Source: an uncultured Gammaproteobacteria bacterium (GTDB lineage Bacteria; Pseudomonadota; Gammaproteobacteria; UBA4575). Taken from it: a stretch of 59,047 nt of DNA. Below, one piece after another: positions 50,905-59,047 of the stretch; within the stretch, counting starts at the first letter, position 1, and each line of letters opens with the position of its first letter. The notes beneath the pieces are model-generated. The model ran no database searches and was not told the DNA's origin. It was given only the letters and a program-made list of their open reading frames with translations. A program made the translations under genes and the position numbers. The stretch lies in contig CAJQLY010000022.1 in assembly GCA_905479295.1 (NCBI GenBank), positions 1 through 59,047 on the forward strand, written 5' to 3'.

Positions 50905-52227
50905 GTGAATACCAACATACAGCAATCAACCTTGCCCAAAAAAACCCTCGCGCAAGAGCATAATATCGACGAGCAGAAGATCTGTAAGCATGCAAAGCGT
51001 GTCGTCAACACCCTGACCAATAAAGGATACCAAGCCTATCTGGTCGGTGGGTGTGTGCGTGACCTCTTACTCAATATCACACCAAAAGATTTTGATATTG
51101 CGACCAATGCAACGCCGGAAGAAGTACGTAGCTTATTTGATCGCAGCCGTATCATTGGTCGACGCTTCCAAATTGTTCATGTTTATTATGGACGTGAGTT
51201 TCTTGAGGTCTCAACCTTTCGTGCGCAGGTATCAAATAGTGCGAGCAGCCCAAACACTCAATTCAATAATGGTCAAATCACACGTGATAATACTTTTGGC
51301 ACTATCGATGAAGATGCTTTAAGGCGTGATTTCTCAATCAATGCACTCTACTACGACTTGGCTGAATCTGCGGTTTTAGATTTCTGCTCAGGTATGGATG
51401 CAGTAAAGAATCGTTACTTACGTATGATTGGAGATCCAGTCACACGTTACCGAGAAGACCCCGTACGTATGTTACGTGCCATGCGTTTCCGTGCAAAACT
51501 GGGGTTAGAAATTGAAGAGGACACCGCAGCACCTATCGCCGAGTGTACACATCTATTGAATGATATTTCTTCTGCTCGACTATTCGATGAGACCATCAAA
51601 CTATTTCACAGTGGCCATGCTGTAAATTGTTTTCATGAGTTAAAACACTACGGCTTATTTCAACAACTGTTCCCAATGACAGACAAAGAGTTAGGCCATG
51701 ACCCACAGTTACAAGATTTCATTGTTGGCGCCTTGAGTAGTACAGATACACGCATCAATATCGGCAAAAGTGTCAACCCGGCTTTCATCTTTGCCGTATT
51801 ACTTTGGCGTTCATTCCAACACGCTGTGACCAAACGCACTCACAATGGCAAGATTAGTCCAGAAAGTCTCTGGGATGCAGGGCGAAATACAATCTTTCGT
51901 CAAGCCAGTCACACGACTATCCCAAAACGATTTGCCATTACTATTTGTGAAATATGGAAATTTCAAAGTCGCTTTGAGCGCATCCGTGGCCGTCAGATCC
52001 CTGACTTTATCGCTCACCCTCGCTTTCGTGCCGCTTATGATTTCATGTGCCTACGCTCACTGCTCGGCGAAGTCACTCAAGCTGAGGCTGACTGGTGGAC
52101 TGATATCCAGAAATGTGACGCTGAGGAAAAGCAATTAATGATTGAGCAGCGCCCAGAACCTAAACGAGAGCCTAAGTCAAAATCTAGAGCATCTAAGAAC
52201 AATCAAAAAAATATTAAATCTGAGTAG
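50905..52227 (+). CDS. pcnB: Poly(A) polymerase I
   Basis: GYQAYLVGGCVRDLLLNITPKDFDIATNATPEEVRSLF; basic C-terminus; GTG start. Confidence 0.94.
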   Translation: MNTNIQQSTLPKKTLAQEHNIDEQKICKHAKRVVNTLTNKGYQAYLVGGCVRDLLLNITPKDFDIATNATPEEVRSLFDRSRIIGRRFQIVHVYYGREFLEVSTFRAQVSNSASSPNTQFNNGQITRDNTFGTIDEDALRRDFSINALYYDLAESAVLDFCSGMDAVKNRYLRMIGDPVTRYREDPVRMLRAMRFRAKLGLEIEEDTAAPIAECTHLLNDISSARLFDETIKLFHSGHAVNCFHELKHYGLFQQLFPMTDKELGHDPQLQDFIVGALSSTDTRINIGKSVNPAFIFAVLLWRSFQHAVTKRTHNGKISPESLWDAGRNTIFRQASHTTIPKRFAITICEIWKFQSRFERIRGRQIPDFIAHPRFRAAYDFMCLRSLLGEVTQAEADWWTDIQKCDAEEKQLMIEQRPEPKREPKSKSRASKNNQKNIKSE

Positions 52228-52247
52228 ATCGACCCATTAAAATCGAT

Positions 52248-52748
52248 ATGAAAAAGAATTACCGAACACTCGCTTACATCGGATTAGGCAGTAATTTACA
52301 AGATCCTAGCACTCAGATCGCCATTGCATTGCGTGAGTTAGCCTTGCTCCCTAAAAGTGATTTACAGCAACATTCTGGACTTTATCTGAGTCGGCCAATG
52401 GGCCCGCCTGACCAGCCGGTTTACGTCAATGCAGTCGCCAGCATCAAGACACATTTAGAAGCTGAAGAACTACTTAACCATCTGCAGTCAATTGAAAACA
52501 AGCACGGTCGTGAACGTTTAGGTGAACATTGGGGCCCACGCACATTAGATTTAGATATCCTCAGCTACGGCAACAAAAAAATTAATAGCCCACGCTTAAA
52601 CATCCCCCATCCAGGTGTACGTCTGCGTGAATTCGTACTCTACCCATTGCAAGAAATAGATAAAAACCTCATCATCGCTGGTGTAGGTAGAGTCGATCGC
52701 CTATCTCAAAAATGCTATGCCAATGGATTGGCGTTACTAGAAGAATAG
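52248..52748 (+). CDS. folK: 2-amino-4-hydroxy-6-hydroxymethyldihydropteridine diphosphokinase
   Basis: YIGLGSNLQDP; GPPDQPVYVNAVASI; WGPRTLDLDILSYG; NIPHPGVRLREFVLYPL. Confidence 0.95.
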   Translation: MKKNYRTLAYIGLGSNLQDPSTQIAIALRELALLPKSDLQQHSGLYLSRPMGPPDQPVYVNAVASIKTHLEAEELLNHLQSIENKHGRERLGEHWGPRTLDLDILSYGNKKINSPRLNIPHPGVRLREFVLYPLQEIDKNLIIAGVGRVDRLSQKCYANGLALLEE

Positions 52749-52765
52749 ACGAAAAGAAAAATATT

Positions 52766-53416
52766 ATGGGTTCAACATTACCAGATTTCGTTGTTATAGA
52801 AGGACCGATAGGTGTCGGGAAATCAAGTCTGGCCTCCCGTATAGCACTCGACTTTGAAGCAGATTTGGTGCGTGAAGAAATAGAAGAAAACCCATTCCTC
52901 GATCACTTCTATCAACGCCCCAGTGAAGCGGCACTATCAGCACAACTATTCTTCTTGATGCAGCGCACAAAGCAAATGCAGGGCTTACGACAAAGCAGTA
53001 TCTTCAACCATAGCAAGGTAGCTGATTATCTATTAGAAAAAGATCAGCTATTTGCTCAAGTTACACTCTCACCAATTGAGTATGATCTTTACCAACAGGT
53101 GTTTGAACACCTAGTTATTGATGCACCAACCCCCGATTTAGTCGTTTATCTACAAGCACCAGTAAATACCTTAATGGAGCGCATTAAAAAACGGGGACGT
53201 CACATAGAGCGCCATATCGAACCTACCTATCTAGAGCGCCTAAATGAAGCTTATGCCAACTTTTTTCACCACTATTCGGCAGCCCCTCTTTTAGTTGTCA
53301 ATGCTGCTGACATTGATTTTATTAACAATGAAGGTGACTATGAGCAACTCAAGACACAAATCCTAAACACTACTAGCGGCCGGCATTACTTTAATCCGCT
53401 ACCCTTCGCGAGCTAA
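52766..53416 (+). CDS. Deoxynucleoside kinase
   Basis: VVIEGPIGVGKSSLASRIALDFEADLVREEIEENPFLDHFY; PDLVVYLQAPVNTLMERIKKRGR. Confidence 0.9.
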   Translation: MGSTLPDFVVIEGPIGVGKSSLASRIALDFEADLVREEIEENPFLDHFYQRPSEAALSAQLFFLMQRTKQMQGLRQSSIFNHSKVADYLLEKDQLFAQVTLSPIEYDLYQQVFEHLVIDAPTPDLVVYLQAPVNTLMERIKKRGRHIERHIEPTYLERLNEAYANFFHHYSAAPLLVVNAADIDFINNEGDYEQLKTQILNTTSGRHYFNPLPFAS

Positions 53417-53421
53417 TAAGC

Positions 53422-54213
53422 ATGAGTCTGCAAGCAGAATATGGTCTCGGTGTAAGTGAATTATGCGCAATGAGTAAACGTGGTGAAAAAATCGCCTGTT
53501 TGACCGCCTATGACGCCAGCTTTGCGCAGGTACTTGATCAGGCGGGTGTCGATATCATCCTTGTTGGTGACTCCCTAGGCATGGTCATCCAAGGCCATGA
53601 TTCAACGGTCTCAGTTAGCATGGAAGATATGATTTATCACAGCGCTTGCGTGAGCTCGATAAGCAAACGTGCGCTGATACTGGTTGATATGCCTTTTATG
53701 AGTTACAGCAATATCGAGCAAGCCCTATTTAACGCAACCCGCCTAATGCAAGAAGGTGGTGCGCAAATGGTGAAATTGGAAGCCACTGAACGTCAAAGTG
53801 AAGTCGTGGCAGAGATGAGCGCCTGCGGCATCCCAGTCTGCGCCCACCTTGGCTTGCGTCCGCAATACATCCATAAGTTGGGCGGCTATCAACGTCAGGG
53901 GCAAGATAGCGAGTCTGCTGAACAAATCTTACAAGACGCCATTAGCTTAGAAAAAGCAGGTGCCGACTTACTCCTTGTTGAATGTATTACGCATACATTA
54001 GCCGCCAAGATTCAACAAACAGTCTCGATTCCAGTGATCGGTATCGGTGCAGGTAAAAATTGTGACGGCCAAATCCTAGTACTGCAGGATATCCTTGGCA
54101 TTACGCCTGGGAAAACACCCAGCTTTGCAAAAAACTATCTAAATGAAGGTGGCATTCAAGCCGCAGTGCAAGCCTATATTGCCGAAGTGAAATCTGGCGA
54201 CTTCCCCAGCTAA
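53422..54213 (+). CDS. panB: 3-methyl-2-oxobutanoate hydroxymethyltransferase
   Basis: KIACLTAYDASFAQVLDQAGVDIILVGDSLGMVIQGHDSTVSVSMEDMIYH. Confidence 0.97.
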   Translation: MSLQAEYGLGVSELCAMSKRGEKIACLTAYDASFAQVLDQAGVDIILVGDSLGMVIQGHDSTVSVSMEDMIYHSACVSSISKRALILVDMPFMSYSNIEQALFNATRLMQEGGAQMVKLEATERQSEVVAEMSACGIPVCAHLGLRPQYIHKLGGYQRQGQDSESAEQILQDAISLEKAGADLLLVECITHTLAAKIQQTVSIPVIGIGAGKNCDGQILVLQDILGITPGKTPSFAKNYLNEGGIQAAVQAYIAEVKSGDFPS

Positions 54214-54228
54214 AGCATAGAACATAGT

Positions 54229-55095
54229 ATGAATATTATTGAACACCCGCGTCCCTTACGCGCCCAAACTCGACAATGGCGTCGCAACCAGAAAAGTATC
54301 GCATTAGTCCCAACAATGGGACATCTACACGACGGACATCTAGCCCTAGTCGAGCATGCGAAGACACAGGCTGACCACGTCATAGTGAGTATCTTCGTCA
54401 ATCCATTGCAGTTTGATAATGCCACTGATTTGAAGTCCTACCCCAGTAGTATTGCCTCGGACTTACAGCAACTCTCATCACTCGGCGTTGATGCTATTTT
54501 TAAGCCCACAGTGGATTTGCTATACCCACTAGGTTTAGAGCTTGCACCGAAGATTCATATTCCCCTATTAGGTGACGAGTTTTGTGGTGCACATAGACCT
54601 AGACACTTTGATGGCGTTGCCACCATTGTGAGCAAACTGTTTAATTTAATAGAGCCCGACATCGCCGTGTTTGGCCGCAAAGACTATCAGCAACTTCTGA
54701 TTATTCAGCGCTTAGTCTCCGAGTTGAACTTCAATATTCAGATAAAAGCATTAGATACCGTGCGGACAGGAGATGGCTTAGCCCTAAGCTCGCGTAATGC
54801 GCATTTATCTACCGAAGAACGTGAGCTTGCTTGCATGCTCTACGCTACGCTGAAGGATGTTGCTGAGCAGACTGAGCAACATCAACTAACCGATAATCTG
54901 CCAGCCCTACTTGATCAGGCTATAACACGATTAAGCCAAGCATCATTTAAGGTTGAATACCTTGATCTCAGAGACGCAAATGACTTACAAGCCATTCAAG
55001 CTGGAACCACTCAAGCTATCGTTCTAGCTGCCGTGCAACTAGGCAAGGTGCGATTAATCGATAACATCCTATTTAAACTAGCAGATCGGACTTAA
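54229..55095 (+). CDS. panC: Pantothenate synthetase
   Basis: IALVPTMGHLHDGHLALVEHAK; VSIFVNPLQFD; FGRKDYQQLLIIQRLV. Confidence 0.96.
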   Translation: MNIIEHPRPLRAQTRQWRRNQKSIALVPTMGHLHDGHLALVEHAKTQADHVIVSIFVNPLQFDNATDLKSYPSSIASDLQQLSSLGVDAIFKPTVDLLYPLGLELAPKIHIPLLGDEFCGAHRPRHFDGVATIVSKLFNLIEPDIAVFGRKDYQQLLIIQRLVSELNFNIQIKALDTVRTGDGLALSSRNAHLSTEERELACMLYATLKDVAEQTEQHQLTDNLPALLDQAITRLSQASFKVEYLDLRDANDLQAIQAGTTQAIVLAAVQLGKVRLIDNILFKLADRT

Positions 55096-55188
55096 TATTT
55101 AGTCAAACTGACCGTCTGAAAGAGTTGTATAAGCATTTTCTGGTGTATACTAGTGGCTGTTATCGAGAATATATTATGGAGTATAGAT

Positions 55189-55293
55189 ATGGCATGGCTT
55201 GTAATCGGATGTGTTGTTCTAGCCGTAGTGATTAACTTGGCGGCCCAGTTGAACATATTCAAACACCTTAAGAACGGCACTATCTACCGATAG
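55189..55293 (+). CDS. 34-aa small protein with N-terminal TM segment
   Basis: GGAG SD 8 nt upstream; MAWLVIGCVVLAVVINLAAQLNIFKHLKNGTIYR; possible promoter (TTGTAT...TATACT) upstream and terminator downstream. Confidence 0.75.
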   Translation: MAWLVIGCVVLAVVINLAAQLNIFKHLKNGTIYR

Positions 55294-55305
55294 GGTCTAG
55301 TTCAA

Positions 55306-55334
55306 GAAAAAACGGGCTTAAAGCCCGTTTTTTT
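55306..55334 (+). terminator. Rho-independent terminator
   Basis: AAAAAACGGGCT-TAA-AGCCCGTTTTTTT. Confidence 0.92.
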
Positions 55335-55359
55335 GTTTCTAACTTTACCTTCAAACCCT

Positions 55360-56961
55360 ATGACCACAGTCGCGTGGAAAGCCCTTAATAAACACTTAGG
55401 GGATATTCAGAATCATCAGCTACGCGATCTTTTCGCTAGCCAAACAGACCGTTTCCAACAGCTCCATCTGGAGTTTGAGGGTGGTCTATTAGACTATTCC
55501 AAAAATCGTCTCAATCAAGTCACTCTTGATAAATTATTCGACCTAGCCTCCGAAGCAAAATTAGAGCACTGGCGAGAACTGCTTTTCAGTGGTGGTCAAA
55601 TCAACCACACTGAACAACGCGCAGTCTTACACACAGCATTACGTGACAATAAGCCAAACCCTAAGCAAACACTGGTTTCACGTGAACTGGACCGCATGCA
55701 GCAAATGGTTGAACAGTTCAGTCAGAAAAAATGGTTAGGCAGCAGTAATAAACCACTCAGAGAAGTTGTCGTTATTGGTATTGGCGGCTCCTATCTTGGC
55801 CCTAAGCTTGCCTCTGAAGCGCTACAGACCTACGCCCAAAAAGATGTTCTCGTGCACTACATTAGTAATGTTGATGCACATGATATGCATGAAGTCTTAG
55901 GCTTGATTGATCCAACAGAAACACTCTTTATTGTTATCTCAAAAAGTTTTACGACACAAGAGACTAGTACTAATATGCGTAGCTGTATGCGCTGGTTAGT
56001 AGAAAAAACTGGTGATCAGTCAGTCATACAGAAGCAATTTATAGGCATTACGGCAAATACTGAGCTTGCACTTAAGGCAGGTCTAGCTGCTAACAATATC
56101 CTGAGCATGTGGGATTGGGTAGGAGGCCGTTATTCACTCTGGAGTACTGTTGGCTTACCCTTAGCATTACTTCTAGGTATGGATCAGTTCCGTCAATTAT
56201 TGGCCGGCGCCCATAGCATGGATGAACATTTCCGAAATCAAGATTTCAATAAAAATGCACCCGTATTAATGGCGCTGATCGGTATTTGGAACCGGAACTT
56301 CTTAAATCTCCCAGCCTATGCTGTCTTACCCTATGACTCTCGTTTACGTAGTCTACCGCGCTATCTGCAACAACTTGATATGGAAAGTAATGGTAAAGAC
56401 GTAGATCGGCATGGTAAGGCTTGCACATATCAAACTGCCCCTATTTTATTTGGTGAGGCCGGCACAAATGGTCAACATGCTTTCCACCAGTTACTACACC
56501 AAGGCACTACAACTGTTCCTTGTGACTTTATTGGCTTTCGCCAAACTAACTATAGCCAAGAGCATCATCATATTCTGCTCTCTAATATGTTAGCTCAGTC
56601 ACAGGCCATGATGACCGGGCGCACCTTAGAAGAAAGCACTGCTATGCTACAAGCAAAAAATGCAGAACGTATTGATACCCTTGCACCAGCTATGAGTTTC
56701 AGTGGTAACCGCCCAAGTAACACCCTGCTCTTCGATCGACTCACCCCCTTCAGACTTGGTAGTTTATTAGCCCTATATGAACACAAAGTCTTTGTTCAAG
56801 GCATTATCTGGAATATCAATTCGTTTGATCAAATGGGCGTAGAACTTGGCAAAACACTAGGTGATAAGATATTACAAAGTCTACAAAGCAAATCGATCAG
56901 TAATGAGTTTGATAGCTCTACCGCAGCTCTACTGACCTACCTAATGCAGCAAAGCGATTAA
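55360..56961 (+). CDS. pgi: Glucose-6-phosphate isomerase
   Basis: VVIGIGGSYLGPKLASEAL; SKSFTTQETSTNM; WDWVGGRYSLWSTVGLP; FDQMGVELGK. Confidence 0.97.
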   Translation: MTTVAWKALNKHLGDIQNHQLRDLFASQTDRFQQLHLEFEGGLLDYSKNRLNQVTLDKLFDLASEAKLEHWRELLFSGGQINHTEQRAVLHTALRDNKPNPKQTLVSRELDRMQQMVEQFSQKKWLGSSNKPLREVVVIGIGGSYLGPKLASEALQTYAQKDVLVHYISNVDAHDMHEVLGLIDPTETLFIVISKSFTTQETSTNMRSCMRWLVEKTGDQSVIQKQFIGITANTELALKAGLAANNILSMWDWVGGRYSLWSTVGLPLALLLGMDQFRQLLAGAHSMDEHFRNQDFNKNAPVLMALIGIWNRNFLNLPAYAVLPYDSRLRSLPRYLQQLDMESNGKDVDRHGKACTYQTAPILFGEAGTNGQHAFHQLLHQGTTTVPCDFIGFRQTNYSQEHHHILLSNMLAQSQAMMTGRTLEESTAMLQAKNAERIDTLAPAMSFSGNRPSNTLLFDRLTPFRLGSLLALYEHKVFVQGIIWNINSFDQMGVELGKTLGDKILQSLQSKSISNEFDSSTAALLTYLMQQSD

Positions 56962-56993
56962 ATCTTGGCACTCAGAAGCCTCATCTAGTTATC

Positions 56994-57584
56994 ATGAAAA
57001 AACCATTTGCCGCTGCCGCTGATGAAAACAAAGAGGCCATCGCTGCGGTCTTACTGACTGAATTAGCCAACGCTAATCATATTATTGAGATCGGTAGTGG
57101 CACTGGCCAACATGCCGTACATTTCAGCAAGCTACTACCTCATCTAACCTGGCACTGCAGCGACCAAAGTAGCCATATAGCAGGTATTCAGCTCTGGCTA
57201 GAATCAGCTGGTCTCAATAATACGCCGCCTGCCTTTGTTTTAGATATCAGCCAAGATTGGCCCAAGCAGATTTATGACGCCGCCTATGCCGCTAATATTG
57301 CGCATATTATGCATTGGCCAGAGATTGAAGACCTATTTGCAGGCTTAAGCACAATACTCGGCCATGGTGCTTATTTTTATCTCTATGGCCCATTTAGTTT
57401 TGATACCAAATTCAGTAGCCAAAGCAACCAAGCCTTTGATCAGTTTCTACGCCAGCAAGACCCACACTCAGGTCTACGTGACAAAAACGAACTCGATCAG
57501 CTCGCCCTCAAGCATGGATTGATCGCAGCAGCCTCTTGGGCAATGCCAACGAACAATCATATTTTAAGCTGGCAAAAGACCTAG
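56994..57584 (+). CDS. DUF938-type SAM-dependent methyltransferase
   Basis: IIEIGSGTGQHAVHFSKLLPHLTWHCSDQSSHIAGIQLWL; ANIAHIMHWPEIEDLFAG. Confidence 0.85.
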   Translation: MKKPFAAAADENKEAIAAVLLTELANANHIIEIGSGTGQHAVHFSKLLPHLTWHCSDQSSHIAGIQLWLESAGLNNTPPAFVLDISQDWPKQIYDAAYAANIAHIMHWPEIEDLFAGLSTILGHGAYFYLYGPFSFDTKFSSQSNQAFDQFLRQQDPHSGLRDKNELDQLALKHGLIAAASWAMPTNNHILSWQKT

Positions 57585-58663
57585 CATTGCAAGCTGCTCG
57601 TTTGGTGTTGAGCAATTGCCCAACTGATATGTTCTTGCACCATTGCACTCGGGTAGTCTAAGCGTGCTTGCAAGGCCTGTATGACCTCATCACTACTGAC
57701 CGCGTTACCTAGTGCTACTGCGATATTCCTCAGCCATTGCTCATGCCCAATGCGACGCATAGCAGACCCTTCTGTGTTTTTTAAAAACTCCTCTTCACTC
57801 CAGGCAAAGAGATCGACTAAACGGGATGAATCTAACTGTTGGCGTGCAGCAAAGTCGGCTAATTCCGAGGTTTGCGCAAAGCTATTCCAGGGACAGGCTA
57901 ATTGACAATCATCACAGCCATAAATGCGATTACCAATTGCTTGCCTAAATTCTTCTGCAATGCTGCCTTTATTCTCAATCGTTAGATAGGAAATGCAACG
58001 CCGCGCATCTAGCTCATAGGGCGCAATAATAGCCTGCGTAGGACAGATATCGATACAGGCCTGACAGCTACCACAGGCATTTTCTACTTTTGAGCTCAAT
58101 GGTAAAGGTAGATCAGTAAATAACTCACCGAGAAAAAACCAGGACCCTGCATCATGTGAAATTAAGTTTGTATGTTTCCCGATCCAACCTAGGCCTGCCT
58201 TTTCAGCCAACGGCTTTTCTAATACCGGTGCGCTATCAACAAAAGCACGGTAACCAAACTCACCTACCTCATCTTGAATCTTATCAGCCAACTTTTGCAG
58301 CCGTTTGCGTAACACCTTATGATAGTCACGACCTAAGGTATAACGTGAGATATAGGCCAAATCGCTATCCTCTAAAACGGCAATAGGGTCTCGCGTACGC
58401 GGCGGATAATAGTCCATGCGCACACTAATGATACGCAAAGTCCCCGGTAGCAACTGATTTGGCTTTGAACGCATCTGACCATGTTTAGCCATATACCCCA
58501 TATCACCATGATGTCCCTTATCCAGCCAACGCAACAAATAGGCCTCATGCTCATCAAGATTGGTATCGGCGATGCCAACATGATTAAATCCAAGTTGTTG
58601 CGCCCACTCTTGGATATGCTGCACAAGTTCCTGTGGCGACGACGAATTAGGCTTAGAAGACAT
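57581..58663 (-). CDS. queG: Epoxyqueuosine reductase
   Basis: Ferredoxin-like CGSCQACIDICPTQAI and CDDCQLACPWN; likely start Met at 58663 (ORF track extends to 58744). Confidence 0.95.
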   Translation of the reverse strand: MSSKPNSSSPQELVQHIQEWAQQLGFNHVGIADTNLDEHEAYLLRWLDKGHHGDMGYMAKHGQMRSKPNQLLPGTLRIISVRMDYYPPRTRDPIAVLEDSDLAYISRYTLGRDYHKVLRKRLQKLADKIQDEVGEFGYRAFVDSAPVLEKPLAEKAGLGWIGKHTNLISHDAGSWFFLGELFTDLPLPLSSKVENACGSCQACIDICPTQAIIAPYELDARRCISYLTIENKGSIAEEFRQAIGNRIYGCDDCQLACPWNSFAQTSELADFAARQQLDSSRLVDLFAWSEEEFLKNTEGSAMRRIGHEQWLRNIAVALGNAVSSDEVIQALQARLDYPSAMVQEHISWAIAQHQTSSLQC

Positions 58664-58743
58664 GCTGCTATAGTACCTACTGTCGCCTTTAGAGTGAACC
58701 GACTGGATTGAAGTAAACGCACCATCAGCAACCATAAAAAACA

Positions 58744-59047
58744 ATGACCTTAGCGAATATGCCCAGCTCTCCGAGCTTACCCGGCCTACCTGATACGCCT
58801 GTTCTAATCGAATCTAGTACTGCGATGGAGGTGTTTTCAGCCTGCTTAGCAGGTGTTCTACAAGCGCCTGCATTGGTATTTTTGGAAGGTGATCTAGGTG
58901 TTGGTAAAACCACCTTTGTACGTGGTTATCTGCGTGCCCTAGGCTATCAAGGCCATGTCAAAAGCCCAACATTCACACTAGTTGAAAGCTATACATTGGC
59001 ATCTTATAAGATCCATCACTTTGATCTCTACCGCTTAAGCGACCCTG
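58744..59047 (+). CDS. tsaE: tRNA threonylcarbamoyladenosine biosynthesis protein TsaE, partial (runs off window end)
   Basis: MTLANMPSSPSLPGL...LVFLEGDLGVGKTTFVRGYLRALGYQGHVKSPTFTLVESYTLASYKIHHFDLYRLSDP. Confidence 0.9.
   Translation, partial: MTLANMPSSPSLPGLPDTPVLIESSTAMEVFSACLAGVLQAPALVFLEGDLGVGKTTFVRGYLRALGYQGHVKSPTFTLVESYTLASYKIHHFDLYRLSDP

Overview
This ~59 kb window is a bacterial chromosome segment that is almost certainly gammaproteobacterial, judged from gene order and protein motifs. Most of it is conserved housekeeping synteny: aspC/tRNA-Asn; galU; comEA-pyrF-ihfB-rpsA-cmk-aroA-tyrA-pheA; serC-gyrA; mtnA/mtaD-ubiG-gph-rmuC-yciK; rluB-scpB-scpA-trpS-yciO; yciB-yciI-ppiC; mlaA-argG; argD-argF-nadC; mazG/cmoA-cmoB; glnK-amtB; pcnB-folK-dgk-panB-panC; pgi; queG/tsaE. 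Accessory or decayed material sits between these blocks. (i) A remnant of a type I-F CRISPR-Cas locus at ~26.9-28.3 kb has a full-length-looking cas1f followed by a cas2-3 cut off just after its Cas2 domain. It is fused tail-to-tail to a truncated MBL-fold hydrolase; no cas3 helicase, csy genes or array are visible. (ii) An 'exosortase A-associated' AMP-ligase / PLP-decarboxylase / ACP cassette plus a nucleotide-sugar epimerase is inserted between pheA and serC, with no exosortase in the window. (iii) An AT-rich pair of RgpF-like genes beside tRNA-Asn has an A10 tract that splits a longer reading frame. (iv) An AGCS-type Na+/alanine symporter relic lies between argF and nadC. (v) Three unannotated small ORFs (25, 34 and 52 codons) have ribosome-binding sites and/or flanking hairpins. 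All calls come from reading the sequence and supplied translations; no database search was run.
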